From: an uncultured Ectothiorhodospiraceae bacterium | GTDB taxonomy: Bacteria > Pseudomonadota > Gammaproteobacteria > UBA9214 | Reading direction: 5' to 3' | DNA: 36,004 nt | NCBI GenBank assembly: GCA_947258845.1 | Contig: CAMYJZ010000031.1 | Span: forward strand, 1 to 36,004 | Shown here: one piece after another, positions 1-7,086 of the stretch | Layout: the number at the start of each line of letters is the position of its first letter | Position numbering within the stretch: position 1 is the first letter of the stretch | Translations under genes and position numbers: made by a program | The notes under the pieces: model-generated | Database searches by the model: none | What the model saw: only the letters and a program-made list of their open reading frames with translations | Told to the model about the DNA's origin: nothing

Positions 1-1
1 C

Positions 2-172
2 AGCGGCCGCATCCTCGGCAATTGGGGCGTCTACCTCATGGACGCCGCCGCCATCCTGTTCCTGCTGCTGGCCGCCACCGGCGTCTGGCTGTGGGGCAAG
101 CGCCGTGTCACTGCAAAGGAACACCAGCGCCGCAAGCAGGCACACGAAAAACACGTGAAACGTGAAACGTGA
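2..172 (+). CDS. PepSY-associated membrane protein, C-terminal fragment (partial)
   Basis: This is the 3' end of a gene that begins before the window; it is open from base 2 and stops at TGA 170-172. The 56 visible residues hold one hydrophobic helix (MDAAAILFLLLAATGVWLWG) followed by a basic cytoplasmic tail (KRRVTAKEHQRRKQ). A GRILGNWG-like lead-in, a membrane helix ending in GVWLWG and an Arg/Lys stop-transfer tail are typical of the last segment of PepSY-TM proteins (iron-uptake or reductase-like membrane proteins), but too little is visible for certainty. The last codons (HVKRET) and the stop are encoded by the first units of a perfect heptamer array, so the repeat has become the C-terminus of the protein. 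Confidence 0.6.
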   Translation, partial: SGRILGNWGVYLMDAAAILFLLLAATGVWLWGKRRVTAKEHQRRKQAHEKHVKRET

Positions 173-223
173 AACGTGAAACGTGAAACGTGAAACGTGA
201 AACGTGAAACGTGAAACGTGAAA
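154..223 (+). repeat. Perfect 10-unit CGTGAAA heptamer array (module F)
   Basis: Ten consecutive exact copies of the 7-bp unit CGTGAAA run from 154 to 223. The array starts inside the preceding reading frame and supplies its TGA stop. Shorter or degenerate arrays in the same family occur at 1661-1693, 5422-5463, 5591-5622, 17385-17421, 34019-34050 and 34127-34160. There are no spacers, so this is not a CRISPR. Confidence 0.95.
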
Positions 224-893
224 AATATACTGTGGGAGCGCCTTCAGGCGCGATCACATATTTTCAATGCGCCACGGAATCCACGGAAGAACACGGAAAT
301 ATACTGACCCGTAAGATGAGCAAAGGCCGACAGGCCGTGCCCGTCATTGACCTGTAGCGTGATATATTCGTTGTAGGAGCGCCTCGTTTATGCCCGGCGC
401 CTAATCGGGTGCAGGCGCGATCAACCATCATCAAATAGCCACGGAACCACACGGAATTACACGGAAATAAATAACCCGTAGGATGGGCAAAGGCCGACAG
501 GCCGTGCCCGTCGAAATCCTCCATATCGGGCACGCTGCACTGCCCAACTTACCCATCCACGCGCCACCCGGAATAACAGCCTCGTACACACACCACAAAT
601 CCAACGGTGCGTAAAACACACCCTACGGTGGAAACATTTATCGCGCCCTCGGGGCGCTCCTACAACGCTATATTCAGGTCCCCGCCTTTTCCGTTTTGTT
701 CGCAATTTATTCCTTTGCGCTTGCTTTGCGCCCTTTCGGTAACTGCTCCATGCGTTACTCTACCTCCTGCATCCCTGCAGTCGTGCGTCTTTGCGGTGAA
801 TATTTTTAGAACATCCAATGTCGGGCACGCTTCGCTTAGCCCAACCTACCTATCAAAACCCTGTAGGAGCGCCCCGCGGGCGCGATAAATCAC
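173..893. repeat. Intergenic mosaic of dispersed repeat modules
   Basis: This gap of about 720 bases contains no convincing gene; the ORF-track entries in it are made of repeats. In order I see: B hairpin 231-254, A (CCACGGAA units) 271-300, C (GGCAAAGGCC type) 307-347, long B' 373-422, A 437-468, C 474-512, a C-like GGGCACGC...GCCCAAC stretch 524-555, D (GGTGCGTAAAACACACCCTA) 602-630, B 640-665, degenerate E 712-734, P50 element 733-787, E 784-805, a second C-like stretch 818-851 and B 862-887. The left half repeats the order B-A-C twice, which suggests a larger composite unit. Confidence 0.85.
733..787 (-). repeat. P50 dispersed element, copy 1
   Basis: Read on the minus strand, this stretch matches the elements at 3504-3557 and 35855-35909 almost base for base, including the core GATGCAGGAGGTAGAGTAAC and the ending GGAGCAGTTACCGA. 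It directly abuts an E-type CGCAAAGACGC unit. It encodes nothing recognisable. Confidence 0.9.
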
Positions 894-1622
894 TCACCGA
901 TCGCTCAAAATAATCCGATCATTCTCATCATCGATGGTCATCCTGAACCGCTGCAGGAAACTCATCCCCAGCAGCTTGCTGCCCCCGAGCCGGTAATCCT
1001 CCAGGAAGGTCACCTTCACGTCCTCCGCCACCGCCGTACCCACATCGACGGACGCCAGCGTACCGATCTTCGCCCGCACTCGGCCATTGGCTGTCTGGGT
1101 CCAGCCGTCGCGTAACTCGTCTGCATTGAAGCCCAATGGACTGATCATGGATCTCGGCAGCACCACCGTCGACGCCCCGGTATCCACCATCAGCGATACC
1201 GCGACCGGCGCCTGCCCCGGCCCCACCAGCACGGCATCGACCACCTGGTGCGCCCCCTGGCGCCGTGTCGGGATGATGTGTTCACCGGGCAGGCCGACGG
1301 TATTGACCGTGGAGATTCCCGCCTGTGGCAGCTGGCCCGCTTCCCCGACCGCGAGGATGATGACCTTGCCGATACCACCACGGTCATTGTCGACAACCAC
1401 GTAGTTGTAACCACTCAACAGGCGTTTGATCTGGTGACGCAGCTCGCCGCCAAGCGGTTTGGCCGGTTCATCACCCAGCAGTCCGCGCCCCTGGATCTCG
1501 AATCCATGCCTGGCTGAGAGTTCATCGAGCTGCCCACGCAGGTCGGCCACCACGTTGCCGGAAACAAGCAGCATCCCCGTCAAAGTAGCCAACAATATCA
1601 ACTTACGATAGAAACCTGTCAT
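894..1622 (-). CDS. Periplasmic retropepsin-like aspartic protease
   Basis: This 242-aa protein has an N-terminal hydrophobic signal sequence (about residues 8-26, LILLATLTGMLLVSGNVVA). The C-terminal half is a retroviral-type aspartic protease domain with the catalytic motif VDTGASTVVLP near residues 145-155. A hydrophobic-hydrophobic-Gly stretch (SKLLGMSFLQRF) near the C-terminus matches the conserved ILG-type end of the clan AA single-domain family. Such proteins act as dimers with one catalytic Asp per chain; the substrate is unknown. The start is an ATG preceded by a purine-rich GAGAGAG. It lies 64 bases downstream of the carboxypeptidase-regulatory-like gene on the same strand, so co-transcription is plausible. 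The N-terminal about 110 residues resemble nothing I can name. Confidence 0.8.
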   Translation of the reverse strand: MTGFYRKLILLATLTGMLLVSGNVVADLRGQLDELSARHGFEIQGRGLLGDEPAKPLGGELRHQIKRLLSGYNYVVVDNDRGGIGKVIILAVGEAGQLPQAGISTVNTVGLPGEHIIPTRRQGAHQVVDAVLVGPGQAPVAVSLMVDTGASTVVLPRSMISPLGFNADELRDGWTQTANGRVRAKIGTLASVDVGTAVAEDVKVTFLEDYRLGGSKLLGMSFLQRFRMTIDDENDRIILSDR

Positions 1623-1693
1623 ACGCTCTCTCTAATCAATGGAGTCTGACCCCATTGATTACGTCTCACGCTTCACTCTTTACTTCTCACTTT
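1623..1693. repeat. Degenerate GTGAAA-type array at gene end
   Basis: Bases 1661-1693 read on the minus strand as a degenerate run of GTGAGAAGTAAAGAGTGAAG-like units (module F). The TGA stop of the 1687-3474 gene lies inside it. Bases 1623-1660 hold only a short spacer before the retropepsin start. Confidence 0.7.
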
Positions 1694-3474
1694 GCCTCCA
1701 GCTTTATCACCAGCTCAGACCCCTGCAGCGCCACGTCGTGATTCACCGACACCGGCTTGTAGCCTGCCGCGTTCACACTCAGCCGGTGGCTACCCGGCCC
1801 AAGCTGGGTGAAGCGGAAGTTTCCCTGCTCGTCGGCCGCCGTGGTGCGCCGCGAGGTGCTGCGCATCCCGCTCGCCTGGTGTGACCAGATCAGGTTGATG
1901 TTGGTCACCGCCACCGGGTAGCCATCCTCGTTCACCACCTGGCCACGAATTTCATCATAGCCCCAGTCCAGCATCACCGGGATATGCAGCGCGCCGCCGG
2001 GAGGCATCTGGATGCCCTCTATAGTGTAGTACGGCGTCGACTTGGTCCGCAGGCGCAGCTCACCGGCCGGCGCACCCTCGACTTCGAAATTCCCCGCCCC
2101 GTCGCCGAGCACCCGCTGGTTGTAATAGGAGGTCTCCTTCGTTTGCAGCACCAGGCTGAAATCGGGCACCGGGTTCCCGAACAGGTTGACCATCTGCCCG
2201 CTCAGGGTCCCGGTGTCCAGGGCCTCCAGCTCGATGGCCAGCGTCTTACCCTGGTGCGTGACCTTGATGTTGCGCTGGAAGTAGTCCTTGAAGCCGGCCG
2301 CGGCATTGATGGACAGCATGTAGTCCTCGCCGGGCTCCACGTTGTTAATCGTGAACTTGCCATCCGCATCGGTCGTCGCCCGATAGTTCTGGCGCACCTT
2401 GGCAGAAGACAGCCCGATGCGCTGGCCGCTGACCGGGGCGCCCCGTGGCCCCTTCACCGTGCCGCTGACCTGGGCCAGCACCGTATCCGACTCCGGCTCC
2501 ATGACGATGTTCAGCTCGCGTACATTGTCGTCACCCAGTTCGGTGGTATCGAGCCGTGCATCCTGGTCCTGGTAGCCCTCGCGGCGGGCCCGCACAGTCA
2601 GCCCCTGGGCATTATCCAGCAGCTTGACCTCGAAGCTGTAACGGCCCTCCTTGTTCGTGCTGACCTCCTTGGTCGGATGGACCGCAGGCCGCAGCACCAC
2701 CCGGGCCAGCGGCTCGCCCGCCGGGTCCGTCACCAGCCCGTGCACCCGCAGGTCCTGCTGGCCCGTGACGATGAGGTCCGCGAAATCCACCCCGGCACGT
2801 ACCTGGATCAGCGCCCGGGCATAACTCGGGGTCGCGACCGTACTGACCTGGTACTCGCCATTGGCCAGGCCCTCAAAGGCATAGGCGCCGTCGTAACCAC
2901 TGGTGGTGCTGCGTTCGCTCGCGCCCCTCGGGATGTGCTTGCGCCGCCCCTCCTCGAACAGGTAACTCGCTCGGGCCGTCACCCGGATCCCCGGCACGGG
3001 CGTGCCGGAGCGGTCCAGCACCCGCCCGGAAATGGCGAGGTCACCCTCCGGTAATACGGGTTCGGGGATAGCAGGCTCTTCCGGGACGGCCTGCGGATCA
3101 CCGAGTTGCATGTCCAAATCAGGGGAGGATTCAGCCATCGGGCTCGCCGTTGCTTCAAGAGAAGACGATTCAACTCCCTCCGGGCCGGTTTCAGTCACGG
3201 CAGTTCGTGAAGCGGGACCCCGCGGTGTCTCAGGAGTTGGGGTAATAATTGCCTGTTTCGGCGCGGCAGGTCCGGGCGCGACGGCCTCACCCTGCACAAC
3301 GATGACCGTGGCCTCCGGAGGGTAGGTGTATTTGAACCACAGGATGCCGGTATAGGCCGCCAGAAACACCAGCACTGCGGCCATAAGAAGCCGGTTCGAG
3401 CGTAACCAATGGCGCAAGGAGTTTATTGCCGCCTCGCCTCTGTTTGGAGGTTCTATGTCCTGTCGCGTTTTCAT
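1687..3474 (-). CDS. Membrane-anchored protein with five carboxypeptidase-regulatory-like repeats
   Basis: I start this 595-aa protein at MKTRQDIEPP (ATG 3472-3474) rather than at the ORF-track start. The upstream extension runs through a repeat element and has no homology-like character, while the chosen ATG has a GAGGGGG purine run 13 bases upstream. Residues about 27-47 form one membrane helix (LLMAAVLVFLAAYTGILWF), then a Pro/Ala/Glu-rich linker to about residue 140. Five beta-sandwich repeats follow, each opening with a GxVxDxxGxPVxG-type signature: GRVLDRSGTPVPG, GLVTDPAGEPLAR, GTVKGPRGAPVSG, GQMVNLFGNPVPD and GQVVNEDGYPVAV. No catalytic domain is attached, so this is probably a periplasmic scaffold or adhesion module. 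The function is unknown. Confidence 0.75.
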   Translation of the reverse strand: MKTRQDIEPPNRGEAAINSLRHWLRSNRLLMAAVLVFLAAYTGILWFKYTYPPEATVIVVQGEAVAPGPAAPKQAIITPTPETPRGPASRTAVTETGPEGVESSSLEATASPMAESSPDLDMQLGDPQAVPEEPAIPEPVLPEGDLAISGRVLDRSGTPVPGIRVTARASYLFEEGRRKHIPRGASERSTTSGYDGAYAFEGLANGEYQVSTVATPSYARALIQVRAGVDFADLIVTGQQDLRVHGLVTDPAGEPLARVVLRPAVHPTKEVSTNKEGRYSFEVKLLDNAQGLTVRARREGYQDQDARLDTTELGDDNVRELNIVMEPESDTVLAQVSGTVKGPRGAPVSGQRIGLSSAKVRQNYRATTDADGKFTINNVEPGEDYMLSINAAAGFKDYFQRNIKVTHQGKTLAIELEALDTGTLSGQMVNLFGNPVPDFSLVLQTKETSYYNQRVLGDGAGNFEVEGAPAGELRLRTKSTPYYTIEGIQMPPGGALHIPVMLDWGYDEIRGQVVNEDGYPVAVTNINLIWSHQASGMRSTSRRTTAADEQGNFRFTQLGPGSHRLSVNAAGYKPVSVNHDVALQGSELVIKLEAK

Positions 3475-3487
3475 CTTTGCAATATTA

Positions 3488-3575
3488 CCCCCTCTCCCTC
3501 CGGGACGACTGCATGGATGCAGGAGGTAGAGCAACGCAGGGATGCAGTTGCCGAGAGGCCGGGGAGAGGGGAGTT
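3488..3575. repeat. P50 element (copy 2) inside a CCCTCTCC/GGAGAGGG inverted repeat
   Basis: Bases 3504-3557 carry the P50 core (GATGCAGGAGGTAGAGCAAC) on the plus strand. It is bracketed by CCCTCTCCCTCCGG on the left (from about 3491) and GGCCGGGGAGAGGG on the right, which are near-perfect reverse complements, so the element sits in the loop of a potential long hairpin. The gene on the minus strand starts at 3474, just beyond. Confidence 0.8.
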
Positions 3576-3708
3576 CAATAAGGCTGCCACGTATCCGATC
3601 AGATACAGCATAACCCAAACCTACCGTGGCTTATAAAACATAATGTTAACGACCAGACCTCAGATCATCATAATGACCGTACCCAGGGAGATTGCGCCGC
3701 GATGGGCG

Positions 3709-3714
3709 TATAAT
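3709..3714 (+). promoter_or_regulatory. Possible -10 box upstream of cytochrome b561 gene
   Basis: A perfect TATAAT lies 36 bases before the chosen ATG at 3751. No acceptable -35 hexamer is visible at 16-18 bases, so this is a weak call. Confidence 0.3.
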
Positions 3715-3750
3715 TCCTCTCCCCTGAGATCAATAAGTAGCTCCACCGAT

Positions 3751-4371
3751 ATGACAAACGAAGAACGCATCAAGGTCTGGGACATCGCGATCCGTATCTT
3801 CCACTGGTCGCTGGTGGTGCTGTACGTGGTCTCTTATTTGACCGGCGAGGATGAGAGTGACCTGCACAATTACGCGGGCTACGGCGTTCTGGCGCTGATC
3901 GTATTCCGGATCGCCTGGGGCGTGATCGGGACCCGCCACGCCCGTTTCAGCGATTTCATCTACGGCCCCGGCAAGACGCTGGCCTACGCGAAATCCATGT
4001 TCAGCCGGGAACCGATCCATTACCTCGGCCACAATCCCCTGGGCGGGTGGATGGCGGCAGCCCTGCTGGTCACCCTGTTCATCACCTGCTGGACCGGCAT
4101 GGAATACATCGGCTCCAAGGGCGAAGGCCCGCTGGCCGCCGACACCGGCATGGTCATCAGCGTTGCGCTAGCGAACGATGGCGAGGATGAAGACGAAGAG
4201 CACGAGGAAGGCGACGAGTTCTGGGAAGAGGTCCACGAGGTGTTCGCCAACCTGACGCTGTTCCTGGTGATCCTGCACATCGCCGGGGTGCTTGCCGCCA
4301 GCCTGGTGCATCGGGAGAACCTGGCGAAGTCCATGGTGAACGGTTACAAGCGGCCAGGGCCTGACGGGTAA
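3751..4371 (+). CDS. Cytochrome b561-type membrane protein
   Basis: Starting at MTNEERIKVWD (ATG 3751), this is a 206-aa four-helix membrane protein of the bacterial/Ni-Fe hydrogenase cytochrome b561 group. The N-terminal VWDIAIRIFHWSLV is the family signature. Candidate haem-ligand histidines are H18 (FHW), H39 (DLHNYAG), H176 (ILHIAG) and H187 (LVHREN). The family transfers electrons between the quinone pool and periplasmic partners. An unusual acidic patch (GEDEDEEHEEGDEFWEE, about residues 144-160) sits in the loop before the last helix and might bind a metal or a cationic partner; that is inference. The ORF-track start 108 bases upstream adds a non-conserved tail across the TATAAT box, so I reject it. 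No clear Shine-Dalgarno precedes the chosen ATG. Confidence 0.85.
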   Translation: MTNEERIKVWDIAIRIFHWSLVVLYVVSYLTGEDESDLHNYAGYGVLALIVFRIAWGVIGTRHARFSDFIYGPGKTLAYAKSMFSREPIHYLGHNPLGGWMAAALLVTLFITCWTGMEYIGSKGEGPLAADTGMVISVALANDGEDEDEEHEEGDEFWEEVHEVFANLTLFLVILHIAGVLAASLVHRENLAKSMVNGYKRPGPDG

Positions 4372-4573
4372 ATCTAGTGATATGACGGGCACGGCCTGCC
4401 GGCCTTTGCCATCCTACAATTCTCTCCGTGTGATTCTGTGGCGAAATACCGGTGCGTAAAACGCACGCTACACGGCTCTTCGCGCCTGCACCCGATTAAG
4501 CGCCGGGCATAAACGAGGCGCTCCTACAGCTACATTTCGTGGCTAATGATTGCCAGGCAATAAACCCACCGAC
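4372..4573. repeat. Repeat mosaic between convergent genes
   Basis: Between the cytochrome gene and the SYLF gene lie C (4384-4418), A (4424-4443), D (4450-4474) and the long B' hairpin form (4480-4530). Read from the minus-strand SYLF stop outward, the order is B', D, A, C. No gene is supported. Confidence 0.85.
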
Positions 4574-5143
4574 CTATTTATCTATTTTGGTGAACTTGGA
4601 GCCCTCGAGGGTGAGGTTGTACATCAGGCCCTTGTTGCTGAACACGAAACCGGCGATGGGGTCCTTGATGTCCACGGTGTTGATGTCCTCGCCGACGCCC
4701 CACTTGATCACCGCGACCGAGCCGTCCACGCCGGCCTTCCAGCCGTCGCTCTTCCTGAAGTCCTCCAGCGCCTTGCTGTCCAGGAACACCAGCACGACCG
4801 ACTTGGATTGCGCGCCCAGCTGGAATCCGATCGAGGCCGCGACGGTATTGTAGTACTGCACGGTCTTGCCGCCGATGCGCAGCGCGCCTTCACCATACTC
4901 CCCGCCGATGCCTATGCCGGCCTTGATGACGCTGGGAAACACCAGCACCGCCTTGGCGTTCTTGAGAAACAGCGATCCGCCGGTGATTTCCGTCTTGAAT
5001 CGCTCCATGGTGGCGTCGATGCCGATGTTGATCTCCTGGGCGGAGGCGGCCGCGGCATTGCCGCTGATGGCGAGGCCTGCGCATAGCCACAGGGTCATGG
5101 CGAACAGGGCACGGGCGCGTAAAAGTTTCCTGGGTAAATTCAT
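4574..5143 (-). CDS. SYLF-domain (Ysc84-like) lipid-binding protein
   Basis: I start at MNLPRKLLRAR (ATG 5141-5143), which has an AGGAG box 7 bases upstream; the longer ORF-track start reads through repeats. The 189-aa product has a signal peptide (LFAMTLWLCAGLAISGNAAA, cleavage near residue 33) and a complete SYLF/Ysc84 domain: LFLKNAKAVLVFPSV near residues 60-74, the glycine-rich GIGIGGEYGEGALR, QYYNTVAASIGFQLGAQSKS and a C-terminal KGLMYNLTLEGSKFTKI. The family binds phosphoinositides in eukaryotes; bacterial members are secreted or periplasmic with unknown roles. It stands alone between two repeat blocks. Confidence 0.88.
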   Translation of the reverse strand: MNLPRKLLRARALFAMTLWLCAGLAISGNAAAASAQEINIGIDATMERFKTEITGGSLFLKNAKAVLVFPSVIKAGIGIGGEYGEGALRIGGKTVQYYNTVAASIGFQLGAQSKSVVLVFLDSKALEDFRKSDGWKAGVDGSVAVIKWGVGEDINTVDIKDPIAGFVFSNKGLMYNLTLEGSKFTKIDK

Positions 5144-5616
5144 GTTGCTGCTCCTGTGAGGTTTCTGTTGGTACAAAAAAGGCAAACAATCGCGCCTGCG
5201 AGGCGCTCCCAGAATCATTTCATTCCGTGTTCTTCCGTGTGGTTCCGTGGCTAACAAATGTCCATTAACAAACAGGAAAGGTATCGACGGGCACGGCCTG
5301 CCGGCCTTTGCCCATCCTACGGATCTTATAAGCATTCTTATCCTTCCGTGGTTTCCGTGGATTCCGTGGCTATTCTTTCGCGCCCGCAAGGCGCTCTACA
5401 CTTTACTTCTTACTTTTCACACTTCACGTTTCACGTTTCACGTTTCACGTTTCACGTTTCACGTCTATTATACGTTTTTATCTTTCCGTGGTTTCCGTGG
5501 TTTCCGTGGCTATATCTTTGCGTTCTTTGCGTCTTTGCGGTGAAACGTTTTATCGCGCCTGCAAGGCGCTCCTACACTTTACTTCTTATTTTTCACGTTT
5601 CACGCTTCACGTTTCT
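5144..5616. repeat. Densest repeat mosaic in the window
   Basis: This 473-base gap contains no supported gene. Left to right: B 5189-5212, A 5223-5252, C 5284-5320, A 5342-5373, B 5379-5400, F array 5422-5463 (five perfect TTTCACG units plus one imperfect), A 5482-5510, E 5516-5545, B 5551-5576 and F 5591-5622. Read from the minus-strand gene that stops at 5617, the order is F-B-E-A, then again F-B-A-C-A-B, so the composite appears twice in tandem. The ORF-track frames here are built from these units. Confidence 0.88.
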
Positions 5617-7023
5617 TCACGCATCCTTGTGGCAACCGAACAGTTCGCGTTCGCGGATCATGCGGCCGACCTCGTCGGGGACCATGGTCTCCCAGCCCGG
5701 ATCCCCGCAGCGGATCTTTTCCAGGATGTCGCTGGACAAATAACCCAGGTAGTCCTGGTTGATGTCGGTCAGCGACTTGATCAGCCCGTTCTCGAGCAGG
5801 TATTCATACAAGTGACGCAGGTGGGGCGCCACCTCGAGGTCTTCGACCGTCACCAGATTACCCGTATCGGGATCCCTCCAGGGACAGACATAGAAGCGCA
5901 GGTTGTTCTTGAACAGCCGCCCGAATGCCTCGAGGATGCCGCCGGCGAGATCGGTGTAATAACGCTCGTCGAGAATCTCCTTCAGGGTGGGCACGCCCAT
6001 CGCGACGCCCACGGGCTTGTCGGTGTAGCGGTGCAGGTAACCGGCCAGCCGGTAGAAGGCGCCGTAGTTCGAGATCAGCACGTTCTTGCCCAGCATGCAG
6101 AGGATGTCCGCGCGCTGCAGGAAATCCTCGATCTGGATGTCGGTCCCGTCGGACAGGTTGTGCAGGGTCATTTCACTGAGCACCAGCGCACACTCGTCGC
6201 AGGCCTCGGGTTCCTTGACGAAGGCGGCATGCGCGCTGTCCAGCAGATTCATGGTCAGCTTGGTCGGCGGCTTGAAGCGGCTGCGCTCGATCAGGACCGC
6301 CTTCTTGTAGAGCATGTCACCCGGCTGCACCACCTTGCCGTCGGCCGTGAACATGGCCGCGTTGCAGGCGCCCTGCTGCACCAGCAGCAGCGCCATCAGG
6401 CGATTGTCCACATCGGCGAAGGCCGGGCCGCTGAAATCGAGCAGGTCGATTTCGAGGTTGTCCATGCTCAGGTTATCCAGCAGGGCCTCGAGCAGTTCAC
6501 GCGGGTCGCGGTACAGGTGGGTAGCGCCGTAGATCAGGTTCACGCCCAGCACCCCGAGCGTATCCTGGTCCTGCGTACTGTCCTTGCCGTGCAGGTACAC
6601 GTGCAGCACGATCTGCGAGGGCGTCTCGCGCGGCTGCGTCTGGAAGCGGATACCCAGCCAGCCGTGCCCTTCCTCGGCGTGACTGTAACTGTGGATGGTC
6701 ACGGTATTGGCGAAAGAAAAGAACGTGGTCACGGCGCCGCGCGTCTCGTCCAGGCGATCGATCAGCAGCTCGTATTCGTAATTAAGCATCGCCTCCAGGC
6801 GGTCGCGGCTGACATAGCGCTTGCAGGGCCCGTAGATGGAGTCGCTGAACTTCATGTCGTAGGCGGACATCGCCTTGGCGATGGTGCCCGCGGCACCGCC
6901 CACCTTGAAAAACCAGCGCGCCGTTTCCTGGCCCCCGCCGATCTCGGCAAGGGTGCCGTACTTGGTGGTGTCCCGGTTGACCATCAGGGCCTTCTCGTGG
7001 GCATCCGGCAACTTATTTACCAT
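5617..7023 (-). CDS. Conserved protein of unknown function (468 aa)
   Basis: The sequence has strong coding character. It resembles a conserved bacterial family that I recall under inconsistent automatic names (TonB-dependent receptor, nucleotide adenylyltransferase); none is supported by motifs visible here. There is no signal peptide, no beta-barrel pattern, and no HxGH or Rossmann signature. Distinctive stretches are GTLAEIGGGQETARWFF (about residues 23-39), MSAYDMKFSDSIYG, the acidic segment IEIDLLDFSGPAFADVDNRLM-like near the middle, and CPWRDPDTGNLVTVEDLEV toward the end. It is probably cytosolic. It follows ptsP on the same strand with 63 bases between, but a terminator-like hairpin lies in that gap. 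The final codons enter an F-type repeat that supplies the TGA. Confidence 0.7.
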   Translation of the reverse strand: MVNKLPDAHEKALMVNRDTTKYGTLAEIGGGQETARWFFKVGGAAGTIAKAMSAYDMKFSDSIYGPCKRYVSRDRLEAMLNYEYELLIDRLDETRGAVTTFFSFANTVTIHSYSHAEEGHGWLGIRFQTQPRETPSQIVLHVYLHGKDSTQDQDTLGVLGVNLIYGATHLYRDPRELLEALLDNLSMDNLEIDLLDFSGPAFADVDNRLMALLLVQQGACNAAMFTADGKVVQPGDMLYKKAVLIERSRFKPPTKLTMNLLDSAHAAFVKEPEACDECALVLSEMTLHNLSDGTDIQIEDFLQRADILCMLGKNVLISNYGAFYRLAGYLHRYTDKPVGVAMGVPTLKEILDERYYTDLAGGILEAFGRLFKNNLRFYVCPWRDPDTGNLVTVEDLEVAPHLRHLYEYLLENGLIKSLTDINQDYLGYLSSDILEKIRCGDPGWETMVPDEVGRMIRERELFGCHKDA

Positions 7024-7042
7024 GGAGTCTTCCTCCAGAAAT

Positions 7043-7071
7043 AAAGAAAAAAAGGGGACTGTCCCCTTTTA
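7043..7071 (-). terminator. Rho-independent terminator-like hairpin after ptsP
   Basis: On the minus strand the sequence reads AAAAGGGGACAGTCCCCTTT followed by a run of T. This is a nearly perfect 9-10 bp stem with a tiny loop and a U-tail, placed just after the ptsP stop (7087) and before the next gene start (7023). Related GGGGACA motifs occur after the stops at 10766 and 19163. Confidence 0.65.
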
Positions 7072-7086
7072 TGCTTCACAGGACGA

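Noticed and set aside
154-223. CRISPR-like array
   Set aside because: The 7-bp units are perfectly contiguous with no spacers, and no cas gene is present in the window.
607-888. 93-aa plus-strand ORF
   Set aside because: It is composed of D, B, E, P50 and C-like repeat modules; no coding character beyond an open frame.
1984-3054. 356-aa plus-strand ORF
   Set aside because: It is antisense to the carboxypeptidase-regulatory-like gene, with an Arg/Leu/His-rich shadow composition.
5247-5743. Overlapping plus-strand ORFs with FHVSRFTFHVSR repeats
   Set aside because: The peptide repeats are translations of the TTTCACG and CCGTGG tandem modules, not a protein.
5488-7044. 518-aa plus-strand ORF
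   Set aside because: It is the shadow of the 468-aa minus-strand gene; composition is low-complexity in His, Gln and Val and it has no domain.
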